Part shown: positions 33,271 to 42,513 of the stretch, piece by piece | Layout of the letters: every line of letters starts with the position of its first letter | Position numbering within the stretch: position 1 is the first letter of the stretch | Origin: Breviolum minutum Mf 1.05b.01 | Lineage: Eukaryota; Sar; Dinophyceae; Suessiales; Symbiodiniaceae | Assembly (NCBI GenBank): GCA_000507305.1 | Contig: DF239124.1 | Location: 129,948-193,947, forward strand | Direction: 5' to 3' | DNA: 64,000 bases | Program-made: the position numbers and the translations under genes | Notes under the pieces: model-generated | The model's database searches: none | Told to the model about the DNA's origin: nothing | The model's input: the letters and a program-made list of their open reading frames with translations, nothing else

Positions 33271-33386
33271 CTCACCAAAGGGCGATCAGAATGAATCAAG
33301 TCAATATCTACATAGACCGATCGACCTACATGTATCTAATAATCTTAATATCTAAATACATTTGTTTTGCATAAAGTACACTTAAC

Positions 33387-33531
33387 TCAGCCAATAGACG
33401 CTAGTTTCTTCAGAAGGGCTTTGCATTGATAAGGCTGGTGAAGTAGGGGCTTCAGAACCCGTACGGCTCATGGCCAATTCGGCTTCAGTAGCCGGTACAG
33501 TTTCTGGCTCTTGCGGTGGCGTAGGCGTCAT
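33387..33531 (-). CDS. Pro/Thr/Glu-rich exon
   Basis: Classical acceptor CCATTCTCAG then MTPTPPQEPETVPATEAELA and SRTGSEAPTSPALSMQSPSE. The donor is CTGA|GTTAAG, or the TAA may be a real stop. A disordered linker. Confidence 0.5.
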
Positions 33532-33764
33532 CTGAGAATGGTTTTGAGGCGAAGCCTCAAGAGAACAAACTAAAGTAGGATCCCATGAATCTATGATGTC
33601 ATCTTGCTTTGATACTGAGTTACTGCATTGGGATTGGATTCCAAAACACTATTTAAGGCAGGATACTTGCGACTGAAGCTCTTTCAAAGCCTGGTCCTTA
33701 GGAGTACCACATTTACAGTTATCCAAAGCATTCCCCGATGAACCAAACACACAAGATTGCAAAC

Positions 33765-33877
33765 CTTTCTTATTTGAATCCGTTTGAAGAACATCTGATT
33801 TTCCAAGGCCCAGTCAGATGCTTTTTTGGCCTCAATATCTGCAATGGCTTCTTCAATCTCCTGGCCATGTTGTATCA
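33765..33877 (-). CDS. Helical exon
   Basis: Reads IQHGQEIEEAIADIEAKKAS and DWALENQMFFKRIQIRK, with donor AAG|GTTTGC. The acceptor ACATCTAG gives a phase that does not join simply to the exon at 33924, so a small exon may be missing or the acceptor may differ. Confidence 0.45.
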
Positions 33878-33923
33878 CTAGATGTTTTAGCAAGAGTTAC
33901 ACAATATAAGGCAACACATAAAC

Positions 33924-34354
33924 CTGCAGAGCCATTGATCCAGCCCTATAGTTTGGCACTTTATTAAACTTATATTTGAGCCTGGTGTTGTTGGGGTAGA
34001 GGACTTGGTATTTATGTTCTTCCAAATCAAACAAATAGACTATTCCAGCATCCCCCCATCGTTCGGCCACCATCACCCCAGGATCCTTCAATTGTGCCAA
34101 ATCGTCTGGAAGTTCCAGCCGCCCGTCAGTGAGGAGGTGTTGCAAACCCTCTTCAAGCTCTTTGGTAGACCATGTGCGGCTCATGAACGAGCGACTCTTT
34201 TCTTTTTTGATAAAAGCCATTGCTGGGGTTCCCGAAAGAGAAAGGTGCGGATTAGCTACCCCAAACTTGTCGCAGGATTCCAAGCCAAATGCTGAACAAG
34301 GTGCTATTAGGGTATACAAGTTTTTGTTCATGTACTGCTGCATGGGTTGACCAC
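33924..34354 (-). CDS. First recognised exon of the charged multi-exon gene
   Basis: Acceptor AAAAAACAG|G and donor CTCTGCAG|GTTTATG define a 431-base exon. It reads QPMQQYMNKNLYTLIAPCSA, then RTWSTKELEEGLQHLLTDGR, LELPDDLAQL, and MVAERWGDAGIVYLFDLEEH with KYQVLYPNNTRLKYKFNKVP. The last part looks like a small beta domain. Upstream exons are presumably lost in the gapped region at 34.6-34.9 kb. Family not recognised; no function proposed. Confidence 0.6.
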
Positions 34355-34584
34355 CTGTTTTTTGACAAGGTACCATTCCAAAAAAGCAATTGGTGCCTGT
34401 GAACTTTTTTCACTCTCCCCTTTAATTGCTTCAGCTATGAAATTTAATTTGCAGCGTTGTCAATACAACGGACAGTCTTCTAATTGAAGCTCAATCCTGA
34501 AACCCGATATCATTTCCTCAGTTATGATTTGTTATGTGGTGGTGGTAAGAAGTGGGATATTTCTGTAAAAAATCATATAAAACC

Positions 34585-34594
34585 TGTAGGACCG
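34585..34594 (-). mobile_element. Edge of a Copia LTR, cut by a gap
   Basis: Ten bases TGTAGGACCG before the N at 34595 are identical to the LTR edge that follows the primer-binding site at 36355. This marks a flank/LTR junction after AAAACC. Confidence 0.5.
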
Positions 34595-34633
34595 NATATG
34601 ATTTTAAGTTAAAAAAACCAGGTTTTTGGTCGT

Positions 34634-34727
34634 TTCACCCATAAAATTTTATGGGTGAATTACGGCCTTTTATGGGTGAATTACGGGTAAGTTACGGGTT
34701 ACGTTTTACCCATAAAATTTTATGGGT
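34634..34727. repeat. Two perfect palindromes in a TTACGGGT-rich block
   Basis: A 26-bp perfect palindrome (34634-34659, core ACCCATAAAATTTTATGGGT) is followed by a second 20-bp copy of the same core (34708-34727), with TATGGGTGAATTACGG and TTACGGGT units between them. Confidence 0.85.
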
Positions 34728-34892
34728 TTTTTTCTTTTTTTACCTGGTAAAACTGCGGTATTTCCTGGTTTTTTGAAGTTACGGCAAATTACGGGTAGAA
34801 GTGGTCAGATTTGCTTATAGGCTGGTTAAAACATGTTTGGGGTCCGAAATGCTCCCAACATATCCCAACATAATATATTGGAATTCAAAAGN

Positions 34893-36281
34893 AAAAACCC
34901 CTTCATCTTTTGGCTCTTTACTCTTCCAGGTCAGGTACTCTTGCTCCGCAGGGGTTTCCACCTCGTCAGAGACAAAGGGCTCCTCAATCACGTAGATCTC
35001 TTCCAAGTGATAGGTGAACTCCGCTTCTTCCGCCAACTCCTCTGTGATCTTGGCCGCTTCGTTCTTGGGGCAGGACCTTGCCTTGTGTCCATAGGCTCCA
35101 CACTTGAAGCAGGGTCCTTCTTCTCGGCCTCCAGCAGGAGTACTACGGCGGTTGAAGTTGTTGGAGCTTCCTGGCCGATAGTATTTCCGTGACATCTTCA
35201 CCTCGTGCTGTTTTGCCCTTGCCTCGCGAAGTGTTCTCTTCGCCTGTTGGAACTGGAGCCATGCTTTCTGCTCCTCCGCTTTGGCATCCTGATACCAAAG
35301 CAACTCATCAGGGCTCCAATCCTCAAACAGCGCCTCATCTTCCACTTCAGGTGCATCTTCATCTTCATCCTGGAAGTTGATGTGGTGCTTGGCTTCTCCA
35401 TCCCGCTTCTTTACCTGGTCGTCTGACCAATGGCTCCTCAAAGCGTGTTCTACTCCAGAAAGTGTGAAATCCCCCTTGATTTCTCCCTGGATGACACTCT
35501 TCTCCAAGCTATCCAGTCCTGACTTCTCCAAAAGAAACCAGCCAAGCACCGCATCCGGCAGGATCTGGACCATCTTGTCGTCCTCACCTTCGGCAACTTC
35601 ACTGGCATTGCTCTGGCTTTGCCAATGGTGTGGTTGCCATCCCCATGAGGGCCACGATGATCCATACCAGCCCCATCCTCCATACCAATCCCAGGATTGC
35701 GATCTCCATCGCTGATCTGGGTCCTGCACCATGTCCCAAGATCCATACCCTCCGGAAGCTTGGGAATCTGTGGGTGGCTCCTCTGACCTGGGGCCCTCTA
35801 GGTTGTCACCCCCTGCTTGTGACCCTTGCTCTGAAGGATGTGGAGTGTTCCTGGTAGAAGAGCTCTTCCTCGTCTCATCCTCCTTGACCATTCTCGCAAG
35901 CGATCTGCACATCCTTTCGTATTCTTCTCGGTGTCGTACACAAAAGGCCGACATGGCCTCTCCTCGCCTGCGGCGTAACACTTTGAAGTACTGCCGCATG
36001 TAGTTGCCCACCTCTGGCAAAGCAGGCTCTCCGATAGACTGCTGGAGAAACTCCAGGAGTCGTTCTGCTCCTTGTGGCTCACTCAACCAAGTGCTGCGTT
36101 TGCCAGTGATGGCTGTTTTGGCAGCGCCCGTGAGCTCTGCCGCAATCTTGGGGCCGCATGTATAGCGGTTCTCGTACTTTGTGGATGCCACAAACAAACG
36201 AGCTGCCTGCTTGAACTCCAACCATGATGATGGATCTCCATTCCACCCTGGTACTCCTTCTCTGTTTCTACTCACCGACAT
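34893..36281 (-). CDS. Ty1/Copia-type Gag protein, 3' end lost in a gap
   Basis: Starts MSVSRNREGVPGWNGDPSSW, the usual opening of Gag in dinoflagellate Copia elements, 61 bases downstream of the primer-binding site. A capsid-like helical region (residues 1-130) contains LLEFLQQSIGEPALPEVGNY. It is followed by a Trp/Gly/Ser-rich linker, an acidic region and a CCHC zinc knuckle CFKCGAYGHKARSCP near residue 400 for RNA binding. The frame continues to the N at 34892. Beyond it the sequence is not recognisably Gag, so the protein is truncated by the assembly gap. Protease and integrase are not seen on this piece. Confidence 0.85.
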
Positions 36282-36341
36282 CAGACCTTGAAATCTTCGA
36301 GATGCTCGATCAGAAAGGTCTCCTAGACGTACTTGCCGTTG

Positions 36342-36354
36342 GGCTCCGCTACCA
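36342..36354 (-). promoter_or_regulatory. Retrotransposon primer-binding site
   Basis: On the minus strand TGGTAGCGGAGCC follows immediately after the LTR end (CCTACA). This is the expected position of a PBS, and the sequence complements a tRNA ending GGCTCCGCTACCA, plausibly the initiator Met tRNA. Gag starts 61 bases downstream. Confidence 0.65.
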
Positions 36355-36437
36355 TGTAGGACCGATGACGGTCAGCAAAACAGATCACACCTTAAAGCTC
36401 CTTTTTGGAATGGCGATTCGCTCACGAGCTGGGTACA
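36355..36437 (-). mobile_element. Probable very short Copia LTR, first copy
   Basis: In minus orientation it begins TGTACCCAGCTCG and ends GGTCCTACA, so it has TGTA...TACA termini, and it abuts the PBS. If these are the true ends the LTR is 83 bp, short for Copia. A larger LTR reaching toward 36650 cannot be excluded. Confidence 0.5.
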
Positions 36438-36439
36438 AN

Positions 36440-36522
36440 GTAGGACCGATGACGGTCAGCAAAACAGATCACACCTTAAAGCTCCTTTTTGGAATGGCGA
36501 TTCGCTCACGAGCTGGGTACAA
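36440..36522 (-). repeat. Exact 83-bp duplicate across a single N
   Basis: Bases 36440-36522 repeat 36356-36438 with no difference, separated only by N at 36439. This is either the second LTR of the element or an unmerged contig overlap. Confidence 0.9.
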
Positions 36523-36584
36523 TCCTTTATGCTACAACCTAGAGGGCCTAAAGAGCTGCGACATATGTATATCACATGTTCAGC

Positions 36585-38602
36585 TCACTCCAATGGAAAT
36601 TGCATGGCCCCCGATCCTTGGAACCTTTGGTTCTTGGATGGGTTGGCTGTACCACTCCTTTTTGGGGTTAAAACAAACATAGCTTGTGCACCTTCTTTAT
36701 CGTGGTCAGTCGTCCCCACCCCAGTCTGTTTAAGGTCCAAAAGATCACGTCCCTGTTGTTTAAGTCGTTTTCCTGAAAACCTCTCGGGATCTTCCACTAT
36801 TCGCCACACCTGTTGACAAGCGATGAAGCGATTCATCTGCTGATCTTCGCCTCTTTTCGTCAACGTATTGGCCAACATGGCCTCAGAGTTTACCCATCGT
36901 ACCTCTAAGCCCGTTTCGTTTTGGCTTTGCTTCAATGCCGTAAGTTCGATATCTATCTTCTTTGATTCGCCAGTGGGGGATATATAGGGCCGTTGTAATT
37001 TATCGTACACACTCCTACTATCCGTCACCAAAGTACCGGGAACACTTTGAACAAATTCATGAGATTTTCGGGGCTCGGGAATTCCACCATTAAGTTCTCT
37101 CCACTGGTACCTAATTAAGAACAAAACATCCTCGGCGTCCACCGCTGCATGTGCTTCTGCAGCACCAGGTGCTCTGCACACTCTCGTGATTTTGGCACTC
37201 TGCCAAAACATGGGTGAAATCTTTGCTACATCTCCGTTACTTAGATCCGTGGAAGCCGCCCCAATGAAAATACCCTTAGTAGAATAACCCCCCTGTCGGT
37301 TTTGGGAAGAAGCATCACACCAAGCGTACATTCCAACCTTTGAGGGTTCAACCGGAAAAATCCTAAGGGGTTCCTTAGAGGCATCCTTAATCCTATGCAA
37401 CAAAGCGTTCGCCTGAACCAATTGTTCAACCGTAGAACTAGGAACTTCCGACAAAGCCAAAGAAACATAGGCTGAGAATCTAAACCCAACCTGACTACAG
37501 TGCCATGACAAAGCCCCCAAAAGTCCCCTCAAGGCCGTTTTCTCCCACTCCGTTGTTTCCTCCTTTCTCTGTTTTCTCCGTTCTTGGGACAAAGGAATTT
37601 CTTTGACATGACTCATGTACCTTTCTTGGGAAAGCTGAAATTCTCCATTAGGTTTCTTCGAGATTTGCACTCCACATTGTGTGAACTCGTTGTGTTCAAA
37701 TTCTCCCCATCGAAAATGTTCTTGGATATCCGCTTTCTTTTCAATCCAAATGGGGTCACTAGGGTCAGCAACAAACATGAAATCATCCACATGCCCGGAA
37801 ATGATGATACGAACACAACCTTCATGAACATACACCCAACAACACGGATCGGAATCACATTGTCGAAAACCTAAAGAGATGAGATACGTCCTAACAGTTT
37901 CATACCACTCATAAGGGGCTTGCACCAATCCGTAACACGTTTTCCGAAGACGAGCCACACTTTCTTTGGGGATTTGCATCAAATCACACAGTTCGGGGGT
38001 AGGAACACAGAACAAATCTTCTTGACATTCCCTACCCTGAAGAAAAGCAGCTGCTACGTCCCCTTTCCATGCTTCCCACTTTTTTCCAGCGGCTACTTGA
38101 AGCATGATCTGGCGTGTATGACGGGTAGTTGTGGGGGCATAAGTAACCCTATGCTCGTATTGTGGGTCCTGGTAACCCAAAATAACGATTCGTGCCTTAG
38201 GCACGGTTTGTCCTTCCCCATCAACTTTCCATGTCAAAAGCCACCTCATTTGCATAGCCTGTGATTTAGAAGGCTGGAGATGAGCTGGCAAAGACTCTAA
38301 CGCTTCTGATTTCAGAAACTTGTTCATCTCTACCATTTTTGCTTCTCTAAATCTTTCTCTTGTAGGCTCGTCAAGTGATTTTTCCCTGACCTCGACCGCC
38401 TTCTTCTTCATTGCCGTGACCAGAAAGTTCACTGGGTCTTTTGACATCCTCATCCACCCGTGCCGGCTGGTAGGAAGCTCGAATTCCAATGAGACTGCCG
38501 CTGATTCATTTTGCCAGAACACCGTTTCTTCCCCTTGTTTTCCGTCCTCTGCCAGTAATTGAGAGTCGTCTTGACCTTCGTATGGCGTTGTTCTCGTCCT
38601 AG
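36585..38602 (-). CDS. Ty1/Copia reverse transcriptase-RNase H, 5' truncated
   Basis: The frame is open from the N at 38603 (reading RTRTTPYEGQDDSQLLAEDG before any start) to the stop at 36585. It encodes the RVT_2 reverse transcriptase: KARIVILGYQDPQYEH, WKGDVAAAFLQG, LRKTCYGLVQAPYEWY and the catalytic GHVDDFMFV (His replaces the usual Tyr before V-D-D). RNase H follows, with YAWCDASSQNRQGGYS, AEAHAAVDAED and LVTDSRSVYDKL. Its last box reads MLANTLTK, with Asn where Copia elements commonly have Asp. There is no internal stop, so the copy may be young. Integrase and protease should precede it but fall in the gap. It lies on the wrong side of the Gag piece for one intact element. Confidence 0.9.
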
Positions 38603-38663
38603 NGTATCACATATGTTGAATGATATAGGCCCGTAGATTTCCAGGGTTTCTTTCAAAAGAGCT

Positions 38664-38977
38664 TCAAAGTTTGGAAGGTAAAAGTGGTCTAAAACTACTT
38701 GGGATGTCTAGGTCTTTCCCTCCACGCAACCAGTGACACACGGACACCATTCTGGCATCCTGCCATACATCATCAAATTTCATGTGGGAGAAAATCTCCT
38801 CAGCAGGTGGAAGCTGGGCTGGGATTTGTGGCATCCCAAGTTTGTTTTGGATCAAGTCCTCGAAGATCTTGACGAGCTTCATTCCAAAAGCTCGAGGGTA
38901 ATTCCTGGGAGTGACCCGTAGGGGATGAGGGACTACAAATTTTCTAGACATAAAACTCCAGTACATCTCAAACCTAC
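38664..38977 (-). CDS. Methyltransferase-like dinoflagellate family, exon 6 (terminal)
   Basis: Acceptor CCCTAAG|GT. It reads RFEMYWSFMSRKFVVPHPLR, NYPRAFGMKLVKIFEDL, PAEEIFSHMKFDDVWQDARM and CHWLRGGKDLDIPSSF, with a stop after LLPSKL. The Y-P-x-x-F-G-x-K-L and L-R-G-G-K motifs are constant features of the C-terminal domain of this family. It joins exon 5 in phase (CCA A|GT AGG). Domain function unknown. Confidence 0.75.
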
Positions 38978-39020
38978 CTTAGGGAAACAGTGTTCTCAAA
39001 CAATTAAGTTTCTGGCTCAC

Positions 39021-39252
39021 TTGGTCGTAGACCTTTATCACCTTTGTATCGGGTACGACCTTGCTTGTCTTTGTATTTTCTGACAGTTCTGACCCTTTCA
39101 ATTCCAGCTGCCTCTTGAGCACGTACCTTTTTCATCCATCCCCGCAAGGGGCCCAGGTTCAATTGTGAGATACTGTTGGAATTGCTATAAGCCAGGTGCC
39201 TCTTTGGGGTGGGCCCACCATAACTTGCCATCCACCAACAGATTCGGTGCAC
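39021..39252 (-). CDS. Methyltransferase-like family, exon 5
   Basis: Acceptor CGACTTAG, donor CCAA|GTGAGC. It reads VHRICWWMASYGGPTPKRHL, AYSNSNSISQLNLGPLRGWM, then a basic linker ending DKQGRTRYKGDKGLRPS. The WWM-x-x-Y-G-G-x-T-P-K-R motif is the family's most recognisable signature. Confidence 0.75.
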
Positions 39253-39476
39253 CTAAGTCGGAATTCTGTATCCCTATAGTTCAAAGGAGGCCAAAATGGT
39301 GAATTGGCATCAGAAGTGCGATTCTTAATAGCGGGGTATGTTTCCCAAAAATCCAACCCATGAAATCAAAAAAAGAGATGATACTTTCCAATAGATTCGG
39401 TCAGTGGTTGTTGGAGGATGATTTTTTCATATGTTTCCAACTTGCCAAACAAACATGACAAGCCACAGCCCGCCGC

Positions 39477-39606
39477 CCCCCCAGGTCTTGGAGCAATGTC
39501 AAGAACTCCCTGAACCTCGGGTAATATTCCAGGATGCTATTGGCCGGCTGCTCGATCAGAAAGGTGCCGTTGAGGCAAACCACCAGCATCATCAGCAGGA
39601 TTACCC
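39477..39606 (-). CDS. Methyltransferase-like family, exon 4
   Basis: Acceptor CTTCTAAG|GG, donor CGGGCT|GTGGCT. It reads VILLMMLVVCLNGTFLIEQP and ANSILEYYPRFREFLTLLQD. FLIEQP sits where C5 methyltransferases have the ENV/ENP motif VI (comparison by position only). Confidence 0.75.
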
Positions 39607-39754
39607 TTAGAAGATGGAAAGCTGCAGGTCCCTAAATACGGATACGCTTTTGTTGCTTTCTACAACGTACTATATAGTATAGGTTGGAAAGGTATATGTC
39701 AAAACAATATGAAAGTTGAAAATGTTGCCAAACACCTTTAACAAACCAAAGTTC

Positions 39755-39931
39755 CTTGAAGCCATGGTATTTCCTTGTTGTACTGATACATAGTGGAGAT
39801 TACCCAGCGGTGTGCATGGGGAGCGTCCCGATGTACCCACATTCATGGTTGTCCAACTTGAGCATTTCAACCCAAAATGGCAGACCCACCCATGTTCTGA
39901 ATCTCCCCGAAGGATTGTTGAAATCGCAAGC
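39755..39931 (-). CDS. Methyltransferase-like family, exon 3
   Basis: Acceptor TTTCCAAG|G. The donor appears to be a non-canonical GA (GCTTCAAG|GAACTT), the only choice that keeps phase with the next exon. It reads STILRGDSEHGWVCHFGLKC, SSWTTMNVGTSGRSPCTPLG and YVSVQQGNTMASR. HFGLKCSS corresponds in position to motif IV (PC-x-x-F-S) of C5 methyltransferases, with a conserved Cys. Confidence 0.75.
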
Positions 39932-40059
39932 CTTGGAAACTTTATCTTGTGAGGGGAAACTCCAGCTTTCAACCAAAACACTATTGTATATGACTACATG
40001 GTAATCTACTATTTTGAAAGAGTCAAACATCCTTGAACTATGCGAGATTCAAAAGTAAC

Positions 40060-40244
40060 GTCACTAGAAGATCAAGTAACCCAAACCCAGCATCAGTGAG
40101 AAGGTCCATGGGATTCATGCCAGTGAGCTTTTGTTGCATGTAGAGTATGTCTAAACGGCCACTAGTCAAGCCTGCCTCCCTGAACGCTTTAGTAGCTTCA
40201 GCCTTTCCAGCAAAAAATTCAACCCACTGCATTGGACCAGGATC
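40060..40244 (-). CDS. Methyltransferase-like family, exon 2
   Basis: Acceptor CTCACAACAG|GAT, donor GTGAC|GTTACT. It reads DPGPMQWVEFFAGKAEATKA, FREAGLTSGRLDILYMQQ and PMDLLTDAGFGLLDLLV. WVEFFAGKAEATKAF resembles the SAM-binding motif I (DLFAGIGG) of DNA cytosine methyltransferases, and RLDI sits where the acidic motif II strand end would be. The five downstream exons join without phase conflict into about 345 residues ending in a natural stop. Confidence 0.75.
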
Positions 40245-40412
40245 CTGTTGTGAGATTGATTCAGGAGAAAAAAAGGCCAACAAAATATATATTCCGAGCG
40301 GGGGTATCTCAAAAATAAATCAACAAACTATCCCACCAAAGTCACCATAAATCCCATTCTCCCAGATGCCCTTAATTCCCGATGCTTCCAATCCATAGTC
40401 CTTGACACACAC

Positions 40413-40469
40413 CTTGCTGTAGACATTGGGCTCCGTCCAAATCACCAACAGAACGGCAAATATCATCAC
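40413..40469 (-). CDS. Methyltransferase-like family, possible exon 1 (hydrophobic)
   Basis: A 57-base segment bounded by GGCTGAG and AGCAAG|GTGTGTG reads VMIFAVLLVIWTEPNVYSK, phase 0 at both ends, so it joins exon 2 in frame. It looks like a signal peptide or membrane anchor lacking its initiator Met, which would be in an earlier exon. Confidence 0.45.
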
Positions 40470-40674
40470 CTCAGCCAGGTGAAAGATTGGAGTGGGTCAC
40501 TTTGATACACTCTCTATGTTTACCCTGAAGTAATTTTGGGCAGGGAATTCCACCCACAAACAAACGTGAATGATATTATGGGGTGAGTTTTGTGGAGAAA
40601 AAGCGTAACATCTCGGGGTGGGGTAAGGACTCTCTAAACTACATGGCAAGAAAATGAACTAGCTCTTCCATTAG

Positions 40675-40764
40675 TCAAGTCACTTTTGGGGCCCCCAAAG
40701 CATTCAACCTCCACACCAGCTGATCAACAAACTGCTTGGAACGTCTCATGGCTTCAGTAGCGAC
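40675..40764 (-). CDS. Small terminal exon, unknown gene
   Basis: Acceptor AATAACAAG|GT, reading VATEAMRRSKQFVDQLVWRL and NALGAPKVT before a stop. Clearly protein-like. It is probably the last exon of a gene lying between 40.7 and 42.0 kb. Confidence 0.45.
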   Translation of the reverse strand, partial: VATEAMRRSKQFVDQLVWRLNALGAPKVT

Positions 40765-41239
40765 CTTGTTATTTGTTAAGTGTCAAAAACAAAACGTTTT
40801 TTGTCCTGGTTTGAAATTTCAATAAAGGAGTTTGTTGCCACATTATGCCTCACTAGGCTCTTCCACGATAAAGAAAGTTGCAAAACATTGGTTAGGATGG
40901 TTTATTCATTTCAAATTCTTGAGGTGGATTGTCACATGCAACATTTTTGACCCAGCCACGTGGTTCCCAAAAATGGCTGAGGTTACGGACGATGCGAGCA
41001 GGATGCTACACGGCTAGACACAAAGACTGCAAAATTACATGTCGCCGCTGGGCAACAGAATTGCAAATTCCAATTCAGTTCTTTTTTTGTATCGAATGAT
41101 TGCTCTATGAATCAAAGATTCTGATTTTTGGAGCATGCGTTTGTCGATCAACTGTTTCAGTTTCGATTGAAGATGGTTTTCTCCATTTGATTTCCAATGT
41201 CAAAAAATATTTTAATTACTTTCCCCATGAATGAAAATT

Positions 41240-41412
41240 GATGGTTGTTCCAAACACCACACCCGATCCAGCAGCATATGAATACATGGCAGGAGTTCAT
41301 GGCTCGTTGTCTAGATCGTGCTTGATGGACCATTTCTTCCCCCTCAATTTGGGAGGCATGTTCGACCTTGGCGTTTCCAAAGAAGACTGCCCCCAATACC
41401 AACTCATAAGCT
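41240..41412 (-). CDS. Candidate exon with two open frames
   Basis: Acceptor ATTTCCCACAG. One frame reads YELVLGAVFFGNAKVEHASQ, the other ETPRSNMPPKLRGKKWSIKH. Splicing looks real but the frame is undecided. It may join the exon at 40675. Confidence 0.3.
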
Positions 41413-42127
41413 GTGGGAAATAATCTGAAAAAGAAATCAACATGTATAGACCGTTCATGGGTTTAAACATGAAATTAGAGTCTAAACCAAAGAACGTTCA
41501 AGCGTACAATCCAAATTTAAAAGTTCGAGGTTACAGCTGTTGACACAGAAAAGGGATGTTTCATATTCATTCATATTCCAATCGAAAAAGTAGAACAACT
41601 TCCCATGATCAAATGGAGCTGTTGCACTCTTGGGTGATAGTCGGGTCAAACCAAAAAATGACCAAATTCAAAAAAAAAACAATACTTCCGGCTTAGAAGG
41701 AAACAGTACCAATCTTCCTACGTATCCATTTGATTTCTCAGCACACCTTTTCCTCCTTTCCCCGCCACATGATGAATGTGGTCTAGGCCATCCATCCAGA
41801 TTGGTTGCCCCCACAGAAGGAGAAAGATTTTGGTGGGGTAAGCCAATCCTACCACTGGCCCAAACCAAGGTTTGCAAAATTATGGCAGGCTCAAAACTGA
41901 ACGAGTTGGTTCGACGCTGGTTTGCACTGGGAGGCGATGGGAGCAGTCTTTGTTTTCCCCAAGGGTCCTACATAAAAAATCTATTATATCCTGAAAGGGA
42001 AATAAGGATGTGACAGATGCTTCATCCAGAAAATAATGGATGATATCATTTTTTATCAGAGATCAGGTTGTACCAAACCAGTGCAAGGCTACAACGTCCA
42101 ACCCAACACAAGAAGTTTCATTTCACT

Positions 42128-42262
42128 TCACTTCAGAGCCCCAAACTCCTCCAACGCACGATTGGCATTCAGTTTGATCTTGGCCTCCTCTCGCTTCACA
42201 AGCGAGGAAGGGTCATTCCATGCCTTCAAGTCCTCATCCTTCTGAGACTCCATCCAGCTCGC
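42128..42262 (-). CDS. Lys/Ala-rich protein, terminal exon
   Basis: Acceptor CATCCTAG|G. It reads ASWMESQKDEDLKAWNDPSS and LVKREEAKIKLNANRALEEF, stop after GALK. In phase with the preceding exon if that one ends at a GC donor (GCGATGCTG|GCAGAC). Confidence 0.6.
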   Translation of the reverse strand, partial: ASWMESQKDEDLKAWNDPSSLVKREEAKIKLNANRALEEFGALK

Positions 42263-42513
42263 CTAGGATGTAAGCAGGTTTGTATGTTGATGGTTTTGTG
42301 GGATTCCGCGCTACACATTTCTCACCTTAAAAGAAAACCATGACTTCAGTCAACACTTTGGACTTGATGAGCTGGAACATGCAAAGCCCTAACTGGAAAC
42401 AATCAAAGTTTTGAAATATCCTGGGATCATGTTGGATCACTAAGTTCTGCGTTCTGGAATGTTCTGGATATATATGTTCCGGATTCTGGATTACTAGTTA
42501 GCTAAGGGTCTGC

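Noticed and set aside
40965..40990. Possible reverse spliced-leader relic near AAAAATGGCTGAGGTTACGG
   Set aside because: Needs an insertion of several bases to align with the leader, so it is not better than chance.
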